Below, piece after piece: positions 7,494 to 14,503 of a stretch of DNA of 26,925 nucleotides. Each line of letters starts with the position of its first letter. The stretch's first letter is position 1. The notes beneath the pieces were generated by a model. The model was not told where the DNA came from. It saw only the letters and a list, made by a program, of their open reading frames with translations, and did no database searches. The translations under genes and the position numbers were made by a program. The DNA is from Prevotellaceae bacterium UBA711 (GTDB taxonomy: Bacteria > Bacteroidota > Bacteroidia > Bacteroidales > Bacteroidaceae): NCBI GenBank assembly GCA_002297545.1, contig DBLZ01000005.1, positions 1-26,925 on the forward strand, given 5' to 3'.

Positions 7494-8610
7494 TGTTCTT
7501 GCCTTTGCCATTGTTCTTTTTCTTCTTTTTCTTCTTCTTCTTGGCGGCCAGTTGGGCATCGAAGCGTCCCAGGTCTTCCTGTGTGGCGAGGTCTATGTGG
7601 CGAGGCTTTTCCTGAGGCACGTCCTTGGCCAAAGCCACTGGGTTTTCGCCTTGACGGTTGTGCTCTATGATGTCCTGTGCGCGTTCGGCGGTGATGGTGG
7701 TAATGTTGGCCGCCATGTGCTTGTCCGAAGAATATGATACCATTCCGCTAAGGATGTCGGCCTTGAAGAAGTACCAGTCGCCCTCTTGGGTGTGCAGGAT
7801 GGTGTCGCGAGAAGGCAGTTTGCGTCCGGCCTCCATGTATTGGTCCACCTCGTAGTTTATGCAGCACTTGAGTTTGGCACACTGACCGGCCAGCTTTTGG
7901 GGGTTGAGCGACAGGTTTTGGAAGTGCGCTGCGGCCGTGCCAACGCTGGTGAAGCTGTTCATCCAGGTGGAGCAGCACAGTTCGCGGCCACAGGGGCCGA
8001 AGCCTCCTATGCGCCCCGCCTCCTGGCGCGCACCTATCTGCTTCATTTCTATCCTGACGTGGAAGACCTCGGCCAAGACCTTGATCAACTGACGGAAGTC
8101 CACGCGGCCGTCGGCGATGTAGTAGAAGATGGCCTTGTTGCCGTCGCCTTGATACTCCACGTCGCCTATCTTCATCTCCAGCCCCAGGTCCTTGGCTATC
8201 TGCCGCGACTCTATCATGGTCTGATGCTCGCGCGCCTTGGCCTGCTCGTATTTCTCCATGTCGCCTTCCTTGGCTATGCGGTAAATGCGCTTGATGTCGT
8301 CCTCGCTACGCAGGTTGGCCTTCTTCACCTGCAGGGCCACCAGGCTGCCGGTCATGGTCACTATGCCTATGTCGTGTCCGGGTGTACCTTCCACGGCCAC
8401 GATGTCGCCCTTGTGGAGTTCCAGGCCGTTGGTATTGTGGTAGTAGCCCTTCCTCGTGTTCTTGAACTGGACCTCCACCAAGTCGGTGGACTCGGCGTTG
8501 CCCGGAACGTCGGCCATGTAGTCGCAGACGTTCAGTTGTGTATAATGATTGGCGTGCCAGCCCTTGCTGCACAGGCCGCGTCCGCCTCCTGAGATATAGT
8601 TGTTCTCCAT
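7444..8610 (-). CDS. ricT: PSP1 domain protein, RicT/YaaT-like
   Basis: A 388-residue protein with the PSP1 domain (about 45-255). Two Cys clusters are visible: CGRELCC (207-213) and CAKLKCC (244-250). In Bacillus RicT/YaaT such cysteines take part in Fe-S binding in a complex with RicA and RicF that affects RNA processing and sporulation. No RicA/RicF partner genes are seen here, so the Bacteroidetes role is unknown. Typical PSP1 phrases are DGRVDFRQLIKVLAEVFHVRIEMKQIGARQEA and GGFGPCGRELCC. The C-terminus is low-complexity, with nine consecutive lysines (357-365) followed by an Asn/Gly/Ala tail. The ATG overlaps the holB stop by one base (TAATG), so translation is probably coupled. Confidence 0.88.
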   Translation of the reverse strand: MENNYISGGGRGLCSKGWHANHYTQLNVCDYMADVPGNAESTDLVEVQFKNTRKGYYHNTNGLELHKGDIVAVEGTPGHDIGIVTMTGSLVALQVKKANLRSEDDIKRIYRIAKEGDMEKYEQAKAREHQTMIESRQIAKDLGLEMKIGDVEYQGDGNKAIFYYIADGRVDFRQLIKVLAEVFHVRIEMKQIGARQEAGRIGGFGPCGRELCCSTWMNSFTSVGTAAAHFQNLSLNPQKLAGQCAKLKCCINYEVDQYMEAGRKLPSRDTILHTQEGDWYFFKADILSGMVSYSSDKHMAANITTITAERAQDIIEHNRQGENPVALAKDVPQEKPRHIDLATQEDLGRFDAQLAAKKKKKKKKKNNGKGKNNDASQHDAPAAGTAGE

Positions 8611-9707
8611 TATTGTATCAGTAGTACTATCATTTTGAGGGCAAAGTCAAAGAAGACCATCCTCGGGTTTACGTTTTGTTCTATGTCTCGCTGGCACAGC
8701 GCCAGTTCCTCCATGATGGGGATGACGTTCTTCTCGTTGACGAATCGTGCGAAGTTGGTGCTGAACGCCTCCTCCTCGCGGGTCTCGTAGTTAAGCTCGT
8801 CACGGCGGAAGTTGTAGATGAAGTTCTCGCGGATCAAGCGCTGACAGTAGATGAGCAATCGTTTCTGCGTTTCGCGTCCCAGGTCGCTCACCTCCTCGCT
8901 CCATGCCCGCATCTCCTTTATCCTGCGCATGTAGCTCAAGCGCATCAGGCGGACAAATAGGTCGAAGAACATGCGCTCCTCGCTCTCGGCCTCCAGTCTT
9001 TTCAGTGCCGCCGTATAGCTGCCCTGTGCCACGTGAGCCATTGTTTTGGCCGTATCTGCTGCCACACCATGCGTGGTGACAAGTGCTTCGGCTATGTCCT
9101 CTTCGGTGAGGGCCGGTATGTGTAGCCGTTGGGTGCGGCTCTGTATCGTGCCGAGCACCATGTCAGGTTCTTCGCTGACCAGCAGGAAGTAAGTCTCGGA
9201 GGGTGGTTCCTCTATCAGTTTCAACAGCTTGTTGGCCGCCTGGACCATCATCCTCTCCGGTAGCCACACCACCACCACGCGTCGGCCGCCGCGTCCGGCC
9301 TTCAGCTGGAGTTTCTGCTGCAGGGCATCGCTCTCGTAGACGTAGTGCACTATCTGCTGGTTTTCGGCCTTGATGGCAGTGAGCCAGTCCTCCACGTCGA
9401 AGTAGATCTTCTGTCCCAGCAGCTCGCGCCATTGCGGCAGGAAGTCATCGGTGACGGGACGGTCGGTTGCCTTCCTCTTGTACACAGGGAGGGAGAAGTG
9501 CAGATCGGGGTGTGCCCATTCCTGCAACATGGCCTCGTCGTTGGCATCCCGGCACAGAAGCATGCGGGCAAAAGCCAATGCCAGGGGCAATTTGCCGTTG
9601 CCCTGTGGGCCGCAGAACATCAGGGCATGTGGAATTCTGTTGTCCTGTGCCATCTGTCTCAGCCTCGCTTTGGCGTCGGCCTGTCCTATGATATCGTCGA
9701 AGCTCAA
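8610..9707 (-). CDS. holB: DNA polymerase III subunit delta' (clamp loader)
   Basis: A 365-residue AAA+ family protein that acts as the stator of the replicative clamp loader. The start SFDDIIGQADAKARLRQMA and IPHALMFCGPQGNGKLPLALAFARML are typical of delta'. The P-loop-like GPQGNGK (33-39) is followed by Leu rather than Ser/Thr, fitting a subunit that need not hydrolyse ATP. LLKLIEEPPSETYFLLVSEEPDMVLGTIQSRTQ matches the conserved EEPP and SRxQ segments. The reading frame opens with TTG at 9707. There is no ATG nearby in frame, and the TTG overlaps the metF stop as TTGA. This supports a coupled, non-AUG start. Confidence 0.93.
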   Translation of the reverse strand: MSFDDIIGQADAKARLRQMAQDNRIPHALMFCGPQGNGKLPLALAFARMLLCRDANDEAMLQEWAHPDLHFSLPVYKRKATDRPVTDDFLPQWRELLGQKIYFDVEDWLTAIKAENQQIVHYVYESDALQQKLQLKAGRGGRRVVVVWLPERMMVQAANKLLKLIEEPPSETYFLLVSEEPDMVLGTIQSRTQRLHIPALTEEDIAEALVTTHGVAADTAKTMAHVAQGSYTAALKRLEAESEERMFFDLFVRLMRLSYMRRIKEMRAWSEEVSDLGRETQKRLLIYCQRLIRENFIYNFRRDELNYETREEEAFSTNFARFVNEKNVIPIMEELALCQRDIEQNVNPRMVFFDFALKMIVLLIQ

Positions 9708-10657
9708 TATATTCGTTTTGCTATTTCACATATACTGTCCACTGCGCTCACGGTATAGAAGTGCAGGTTGGGCGCGCCATTGGCCAGCAGTTCGCGGCAC
9801 TGCATGGTTGCCCATTCTATGCCCACGTGCTTCACCTCTTCGTCCGTGCGGCACTTGCATGCCTCATGGTAGAGCGCTTCCGGCAGGTCGCAGTGGAATG
9901 TCTTGGGGACAATGTTCAACTGGCTCAGTTTGGCCAAGGGCTTGATGCCTGGCACGATGGGCACGCTGATACCCTCGCTGCGGGCACGCTCCACGAAGGA
10001 AAAGTAGCGTGCGTTGTCGAAGAACAGTTGCGTCACGGCGTACTTTGCGCCCAGCGCCACTTTCTCTTTCAGCACCTCCATGTCGCTGGCCATGTTGGCC
10101 GCCTCCTCATGCTTCTCTGGGTAGCATGCCACGCCGTAGTGGAACGGCCGGCCGGGGTGCTTGATAGGTGTGCCGTCGAAGAACCTGCCACCGTTGAAGT
10201 CGTTTATCTGCCTGATCAGTTCTGTGGCGTGCGAGGGGCCGTCGCCCGTAGGCTGGAACATGTGATCCTCCTTTGCCTTGTCGCCACGCAATACAAGCAA
10301 GTCCTCTATGCCCAGGAACTGCAGGTCCAGCAACATGTACTCCAGGTCCTCGCGGGTGTGGCCGCTGCACACTATGTGCGGTACCACCGGTATGCCGTAC
10401 CTCTGCTGTATGGCAGCTGCTATGGCTATGGTGCCGGGGCGGCGCCTGATCCTTTGCCGTTGCACCAGCCCGTTGCCCACGTCGCGGTAGACATATTCGC
10501 TACGGTGTGTGGTGATGTTGATGTAGCGCGGGCCATACTCCCTCAGTCTGTCTATGGTGTCGAACAACTGTGCCGTGCCGTTGCCCTTCAGGGGTGGAAG
10601 CACTTCAAATGAGAACGGTCTGCTGCCGGTGTCTTGTATCAGGTCTGTCACCTTCAT
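9704..10657 (-). CDS. metF: methylenetetrahydrofolate reductase
   Basis: A 317-residue FAD-dependent reductase that makes 5-methyltetrahydrofolate for methionine synthesis. FSFEVLPP holds the catalytic Glu18 (equivalent to Glu28 in E. coli). LLVLRGDKAKED holds the conserved Asp126 near the flavin. The internal VTQLFFDNARYFSFVERA and PIVPGIKPL are family signatures. The length is that of the short bacterial MetF class with no C-terminal regulatory domain. It is the first gene of the minus-strand operon, with a good promoter about 80 nt upstream. Its stop codon overlaps the TTG start of holB. Confidence 0.95.
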   Translation of the reverse strand: MKVTDLIQDTGSRPFSFEVLPPLKGNGTAQLFDTIDRLREYGPRYINITTHRSEYVYRDVGNGLVQRQRIRRRPGTIAIAAAIQQRYGIPVVPHIVCSGHTREDLEYMLLDLQFLGIEDLLVLRGDKAKEDHMFQPTGDGPSHATELIRQINDFNGGRFFDGTPIKHPGRPFHYGVACYPEKHEEAANMASDMEVLKEKVALGAKYAVTQLFFDNARYFSFVERARSEGISVPIVPGIKPLAKLSQLNIVPKTFHCDLPEALYHEACKCRTDEEVKHVGIEWATMQCRELLANGAPNLHFYTVSAVDSICEIAKRIY

Positions 10658-10738
10658 GCTGTAAGGAATAAGTGTTCGTGTTGCGACGGGTCCGGTTTCG
10701 TGTTCCGGCGGTACTGTGCCACAGGCACTAAATCTGTG

Positions 10739-10769
10739 TAAAGTTACACAAATTATGGTAAGCTACAAA
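10739..10769 (-). promoter_or_regulatory. metF operon promoter
   Basis: On the minus strand, TTTG (10769-10766) is followed after 19 nt by TAACTTTA (10746-10739), one base off the Bacteroidetes -7 consensus TAnnTTTG, with consensus spacing. The -7 box sits inside the 16-bp palindrome tgtgtaaagttacaca. That palindrome could be an operator, or may simply be coincidental symmetry. Confidence 0.6.
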
Positions 10770-10853
10770 AGCATTTGGGCAAAAATGCCCGATTTGTGGT
10801 GTAATAAGCCGTATAAAAGCATGCGTTGGATGACAACGTATCCGTTATTTCGC

Positions 10854-10861
10854 TATATTTG
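10854..10861 (+). promoter_or_regulatory. -7 promoter element for glmM-nagA
   Basis: TATATTTG matches TAnnTTTG exactly and lies 99 nt upstream of the glmM ATG. The nearest upstream TTG (10826-10828) is 25 nt away, longer than the usual 19-21, so the -33 element is poor. Confidence 0.5.
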
Positions 10862-10960
10862 TGCTTGGAAAGGCCATGTGGATGCGCAATGCATGGAGCA
10901 GGATTTGTGCTCACATGTCCTTCGGGACCTAAACATTCAGCACTTAAACAAAATAATCCT

Positions 10961-12352
10961 ATGACACTGATCAAATCAATTTCCGGTATCAGAGGTACCA
11001 TCGGAGGCAAGGCCGGTGATACACTCAACCCACTTGACATCGTTAAGTTCGTCAGCGCTTACGCCACTGTCATCCGCAAGACGTCTCCCGTAGGCTCCAA
11101 CAAGATTGTTGTGGGTCGCGACGCACGCATCTCGGGCGAGATGGTGAAGAATGTCGTGTGCGGCACGCTCATGGGCATGGGCTTCGACGTGGTGAACATC
11201 GGTCTGGCCAGCACTCCCACCACCGAGATTGCCGTGACCATGGAGAAGGCAGACGGTGGTATCATCCTCACAGCCAGTCACAATCCCCGCATGTGGAACG
11301 CCTTGAAGCTCCTGAACGAGAAGGGAGAGTTCTTCAACAAGGCACAGGGCGAGGAGGTTCTGCGTATTGCTGCTGCCGAGGACTTCGAGTATGCCGACGT
11401 AGACCATCTGGGCAAGTACACCGAGGACAGTACCTATGACCAGAAGCACATCGACATGGTTCTGGGCCTGGAACTGGTGGATGTCGAAGCCGTGCGCAAC
11501 GCACACTTCAAGGTCGCATTCGATGCTGTCAACAGCGTGGGTGGCGTGATTCTGCCCAAGTTGTTCGAGCAGCTGGGTGTAGAGAAGGTTACTGGTCTCT
11601 ACACAGAGCCTACCGGAGACTTCCAGCATAATCCCGAGCCCTTGGAGAAAAACCTTGGCGACATCAAGGCCCTGATGCAGAAGGGCGGTCACGACATAGG
11701 CTTTGTGGTGGACCCCGATGTAGACCGACTGGCACTCTTCTGCGAGGACGGCACCATGTATGGCGAGGAGTACACGCTGGTGACCGTGGCCGACTATATC
11801 CTGCAGCACACTCCGGGCAACACCGTAAGCAACCTCAGTTCCACACGTGCCTTGCGTGACGTCACCAACAAGTATCCCGGCTGCCACTACAGTGCCGCTG
11901 CCGTGGGCGAGGTGAACGTGGTCACCAAGATGCGCGAGGTGAACGCCGTCATCGGTGGCGAGGGCAATGGCGGAGTCATCTATCCCGCCGCCCACAGCGG
12001 ACGTGACGCCCTCGTAGGCATAGCCCTCATTCTCACCTATCTGGCCAAGAAGGGTATGAAGACCAGTGAGTTGCGTGCCACCTATCCTCCCTATCAGATT
12101 GCCAAGAACCGCATCGACCTCACGCCGGACACCGACGTGGACTCCATATTGGCCAAGGTAAAGGAACTGTACAAGGATCAGGAGGTGAACGACATCGACG
12201 GTGTCAAGATAGACTTCCCCGACAAGTGGGTACACCTGCGTAAGTCCAACACCGAGCCGATCATCCGCGTCTATTCCGAGGCAAGCACCATGGAGGCTGC
12301 CGACCAGCTGGGCAAAGACATTATGGAGGTGGTCTACTCTATGGTAAAGTAA
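10961..12352 (+). CDS. glmM: phosphoglucosamine mutase
   Basis: A 463-residue alpha-D-phosphohexomutase, taken to interconvert glucosamine-6-phosphate and glucosamine-1-phosphate on the way to UDP-GlcNAc. The phosphoserine loop TASHNP has Ser106. The metal-binding loop DPDVDR is at 251-256. GGEGNGG is the sugar-specificity loop and RKSNTEPIIRVYSEA the C-terminal phosphate-binding loop. I start at ATG 10961 (MTLIKSISGIRGTIGG), where the family begins. The upstream 45 codons have no homologous character and precede the likely promoter. Substrate choice within the family (glucosamine versus mannose or glucose phosphates) is inferred partly from the adjacent nagA, 11 nt downstream. Confidence 0.88.
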   Translation: MTLIKSISGIRGTIGGKAGDTLNPLDIVKFVSAYATVIRKTSPVGSNKIVVGRDARISGEMVKNVVCGTLMGMGFDVVNIGLASTPTTEIAVTMEKADGGIILTASHNPRMWNALKLLNEKGEFFNKAQGEEVLRIAAAEDFEYADVDHLGKYTEDSTYDQKHIDMVLGLELVDVEAVRNAHFKVAFDAVNSVGGVILPKLFEQLGVEKVTGLYTEPTGDFQHNPEPLEKNLGDIKALMQKGGHDIGFVVDPDVDRLALFCEDGTMYGEEYTLVTVADYILQHTPGNTVSNLSSTRALRDVTNKYPGCHYSAAAVGEVNVVTKMREVNAVIGGEGNGGVIYPAAHSGRDALVGIALILTYLAKKGMKTSELRATYPPYQIAKNRIDLTPDTDVDSILAKVKELYKDQEVNDIDGVKIDFPDKWVHLRKSNTEPIIRVYSEASTMEAADQLGKDIMEVVYSMVK

Positions 12353-12363
12353 GAACATAAAAC

Positions 12364-13539
12364 ATGCAAGAAACCATGCTTACACAGATAATCAACGGAC
12401 GCATCCTCACGCCACAGGGTTGGCTGAAGGACGGTAGCGTCATTATTCGAGACAACAAGATACTGGAGGTTACCAACTGCGACCTGGCTGTCATAGGTGC
12501 CAATGTCATCGATGCCAAGGGCATGTACGTTGTGCCCGGCGGCATAGAGATGCACGTGCATGGTGGCGGTGGGCGCGACTTCCAGGAAGGCGAGGAAGAG
12601 GCATTCCGCGTGGCTTGTGCTGCCCATGCCAAGCACGGTACCACCAGTATATTCCCGACGCTCAGCTCCAGCACCATCCCCATGATAGAGAAGGCCGTGG
12701 CCACATGTCAGAAGCTGATGGCGGAGCCCAACAGCCCCATCCTGGGTCTGCACCTGGAGGGCCACTATCTCAACCCCAACAAGGCCGGTGCACAGATGCC
12801 CGAGTGCATTAAGAACCCCGATCCCAACGAGTACATCCCTATCGTGGAGAACAGCCCCTGTCTGGCACGTTGGGACGCAGCTCCAGAGATGCCCGGCGCC
12901 ATACAGTTCGGTAAGTACTGTGCCGAGAAGGGCGTGCTGCCCTCCATCGCCCACACGGCTGCCGAGTACTCCGATGTGAAGGCTGCCTTCGAGGTGGGCT
13001 ACACACATGTGACGCACTTCTACAACGCCATGCCCGGTTTCCACAACAAGCGCGAGTACAAGTATGAGGGCACCGTGGAGAGCGTCTATCTGATGGACGA
13101 CATGACCGTAGAGGTAGTGGCCGATGGCATCCACGTGCCTCCCACCATCATGCGCATGTGCTACAAGATTAAGGGTGTGGAGCGTATGGCCCTCATCACC
13201 GATGCCCTGGCTGTAGCTGCTGCCGGCAACGATGCACAGGCATTTGATCCCCGCGTGGTCATCGAGGATGGTGTCTGCAAACTGGCCGACCGCTCGGCAC
13301 TGGCAGGCTCCATCGCCACCATGGACCGTCTGATACGCACTGCCGTGCAGCAGGCCGAGATACCTTTGGAGGACGCTTGCCGCATGGTCAGCGAGACTCC
13401 TGCCCACATCATGCGTTGCTACGACCGCAAGGGTTCTCTCTCACGTGGCAAGGATGCCGACATCCTCATCCTCGATCACGACCTGAACGTCCGCTGCGTA
13501 TGGCAGATGGGTAGCATCATTGAGAACTCCTTGTTCTGA
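12364..13539 (+). CDS. nagA: N-acetylglucosamine-6-phosphate deacetylase
   Basis: A 391-residue amidohydrolase-fold enzyme that removes acetate from GlcNAc-6-P, giving glucosamine-6-P for recycling or for GlmM-linked synthesis. Metal and active-site motifs are visible: HVH (64-66), HLEG with Glu132, IAHTAAE with His197, THFYNAM with His218, DGIHVPP and ITDALA with Asp280. The usual HLEGP reads HLEGH here, a substitution in a conserved loop. Start ATG 12364 lies 11 nt after glmM. A second ATG four codons on (12376) is equally plausible. A strong terminator follows the gene. Confidence 0.92.
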   Translation: MQETMLTQIINGRILTPQGWLKDGSVIIRDNKILEVTNCDLAVIGANVIDAKGMYVVPGGIEMHVHGGGGRDFQEGEEEAFRVACAAHAKHGTTSIFPTLSSSTIPMIEKAVATCQKLMAEPNSPILGLHLEGHYLNPNKAGAQMPECIKNPDPNEYIPIVENSPCLARWDAAPEMPGAIQFGKYCAEKGVLPSIAHTAAEYSDVKAAFEVGYTHVTHFYNAMPGFHNKREYKYEGTVESVYLMDDMTVEVVADGIHVPPTIMRMCYKIKGVERMALITDALAVAAAGNDAQAFDPRVVIEDGVCKLADRSALAGSIATMDRLIRTAVQQAEIPLEDACRMVSETPAHIMRCYDRKGSLSRGKDADILILDHDLNVRCVWQMGSIIENSLF

Positions 13540-13574
13540 TAGATGACTTTGAATATGGGCGTAACGCTCATTGT

Positions 13575-13609
13575 GGCATCCCGTGCCGGACGGCACGGGA
13601 TGCCTTTTT
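13575..13609 (+). terminator. intrinsic terminator after nagA
   Basis: GGCATCCCGTGCC (13575-13587) and GGCACGGGATGCC (13592-13604) form a perfect 13-bp stem with a 4-nt loop, followed at once by TTTTTCTTT. This is the clearest intrinsic terminator in the window and ends the glmM-nagA transcript. Confidence 0.93.
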
Positions 13610-13632
13610 CTTTGTGCTATGTTGCTACGTCG

Positions 13633-13698
13633 GCCTTGCTTTGGCTCGTGCAACCCTTGCTTTGCCGTCACGTTGTCCTTGCCTTGCAGCCGTGCAGA
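13633..13698. repeat. three imperfect 22-bp tandem repeats
   Basis: Units starting at 13633, 13655 and 13677 share the core ccttgctttg/ccttgccttg followed by a G/C-rich tail. The flanking sequence also contains two near copies of a (g/c)c(t/c)acgtcgg word (about 13624 and 13711). No coding or RNA function is evident. Confidence 0.5.
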
Positions 13699-13726
13699 TC
13701 TTGTCATGTCGCCACGTCGGCAGCAC

Positions 13727-13790
13727 TGAATAAATCAGTTTATTCACCTCCGTAAACCGTTTCTTTCTATTGCATATTCTCGAATATGCA
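13727..13790. repeat. two short perfect inverted repeats
   Basis: TGAATAAA (13727-13734) pairs with TTTATTCA (13739-13746) around TCAG. TGCATATTC (13771-13779) pairs with GAATATGCA (13782-13790) around TC. They lie just left of the interspersed repeat copy at 13886 and may form the end of the same element. Confidence 0.5.
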
Positions 13791-13885
13791 GCTGAGAAAA
13801 CCCGAATATGCGACACCAACCCCATAGTGCCTTCGACCCATTGCCACGGACATAGTGGTGCAGCTCCATTAGCACCGGATGTTGC

Positions 13886-13951
13886 CATGGTATGGCGTCC
13901 CGTTTCTTTTCCATATCACGGCGGAAGGCCTGTTCGGTAGGAAAAATGTGG
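13886..13951. repeat. interspersed repeat, copy A (66 bp)
   Basis: This segment begins catggtatggcgtcccgttt and ends gttcggtaggaaaaatgtgg. It recurs at 15292-15358 in the same orientation with one inserted T and two substitutions. Read on the minus strand, both copies give the same short peptide (IFPTEQ-x-FRRDMEKK), which explains spurious open frames here. The copies flank the accessory islet as direct repeats. Confidence 0.85.
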
Positions 13952-13956
13952 GCATT

Positions 13957-14202
13957 TGCCAACATCCATGTGAGATTAACCATAAAGAAGGGTAGGTCAC
14001 TTACGCCTCTGGGTTGTGTACGTAAGGATTTTAGATTTGAGTATAACGACTTTGCTGCTGTATTAGTTGATTTGTTGATGAGGAAGTTTAGCACATTATC
14101 TTCTTGGGACTTGATAGTATCACGTGCCACTTTCATCTTTTTGGATGAACATGTGTTGACGCATTTGTACCATTCCTCCAGTTTTGGCTTAGCAGATTTC
14201 TT
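13957..14202 (-). pseudogene. transposase C-terminal remnant (ISAon1/ISL3-like)
   Basis: The minus strand encodes about 82 residues resembling the C-terminus of Bacteroidetes ISAon1/ISL3-type transposases: KLEEWYK, MKVARDTIKSQEDNVLNFL, NKSTNTAAKSLYSNLKSLR and the closing RGVSDLPFFM. An in-frame stop lies just upstream (14205-14203). Everything N-terminal, including the catalytic core, is absent. The remnant abuts repeat copy A, so the frame runs on into repeat-derived residues. I treat it as a decayed IS end rather than a gene. The family name is from recall of the C-terminal motif and is less certain than the transposase call. Confidence 0.65.
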
Positions 14203-14318
14203 TTAAGACTAAAAAACGCCGCTCTGTAAGGTGCGGCACAATTAACAACCGAAAGGGCGTCCCCATTCCATGAAACTTGAATTGAACGAGTAAATAGATA
14301 CTGAGCTTTTAGCTCTTG

Positions 14319-14464
14319 TTCTCTTAACTTTGAATACCGCCAAACATTCAGCACGTGAGAACAAGCAGGTTGAAAGTTCACGCTTATAGGGCGTGGACTA
14401 TTCTGTGCTTGTTACGTGTGTAGGTCACTTGGCGGTAACCTAAAGTTAAGGCAAGCGGAGAGAA
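14319..14464 (+). ncRNA. rod-shaped structured RNA candidate (6S-like)
   Basis: Nested complementary segments fold into one long rod: TTCTC/GAGAA (14319-14323 with 14460-14464), TTAACTTT/AAAGTTAA (14324-14331 with 14442-14449), TACCGCCAA/TTGGCGGTA (14335-14343 with 14429-14437). Then comes an open bubble (14344-14351 opposite 14421-14428). Above it are CACGT..AACAAGCA with TGCTTGTTACGTG (14352-14367 with 14406-14418) and an apical hairpin GTTCACGC/GCGTGGAC (14376-14383 with 14391-14398). A long closing stem, central bubble and apical arm recall 6S RNA, including the 6S-Flavo class of Bacteroidetes, but I cannot confirm the family. Pairing GGCGT (14256-14260) with ACGCC (14472-14476) before TTTTT could extend the unit. 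Alternatively it is the 5' leader of the membrane protein that starts at 14504. Confidence 0.5.
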
Positions 14465-14503
14465 TGGTTGCACGCCTTTTTCATAAACAATTAAAGACAG
14501 ACA

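Larger units (their letters stand above)
10658..10960. other. divergent intergenic region between metF and glmM
   Basis: A 303-nt spacer with no gene that I can support. It holds the metF promoter on the minus strand (10739-10769), the small palindrome tgtgtaaagttacaca (10735-10750) on top of it, and a -7 box for glmM on the plus strand (10854-10861). An open frame runs upstream of glmM from 10826, but it begins upstream of that -7 box and is not needed for the family alignment. Confidence 0.6.

Noticed and set aside
10826..10960. 45-codon N-terminal extension of GlmM
   Set aside because: The extension begins upstream of the likely -7 box, so most of it would not be transcribed, and the family starts at the internal Met.
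10976..12358. 460-codon open frame antisense to glmM
   Set aside because: It mirrors glmM, whose frame has intact catalytic motifs. The antisense product has no recognisable family.
13744..14136. 130-codon minus-strand open frame as a real gene
   Set aside because: Its first 60 residues are a transposase C-terminus and the rest is translated interspersed repeat, so I annotated the parts as pseudogene and repeat.
14133..14381. 82-codon minus-strand open frame over the structured RNA
   Set aside because: It lies across the RNA stems and the transposase scar in the wrong frame and shows no family features.
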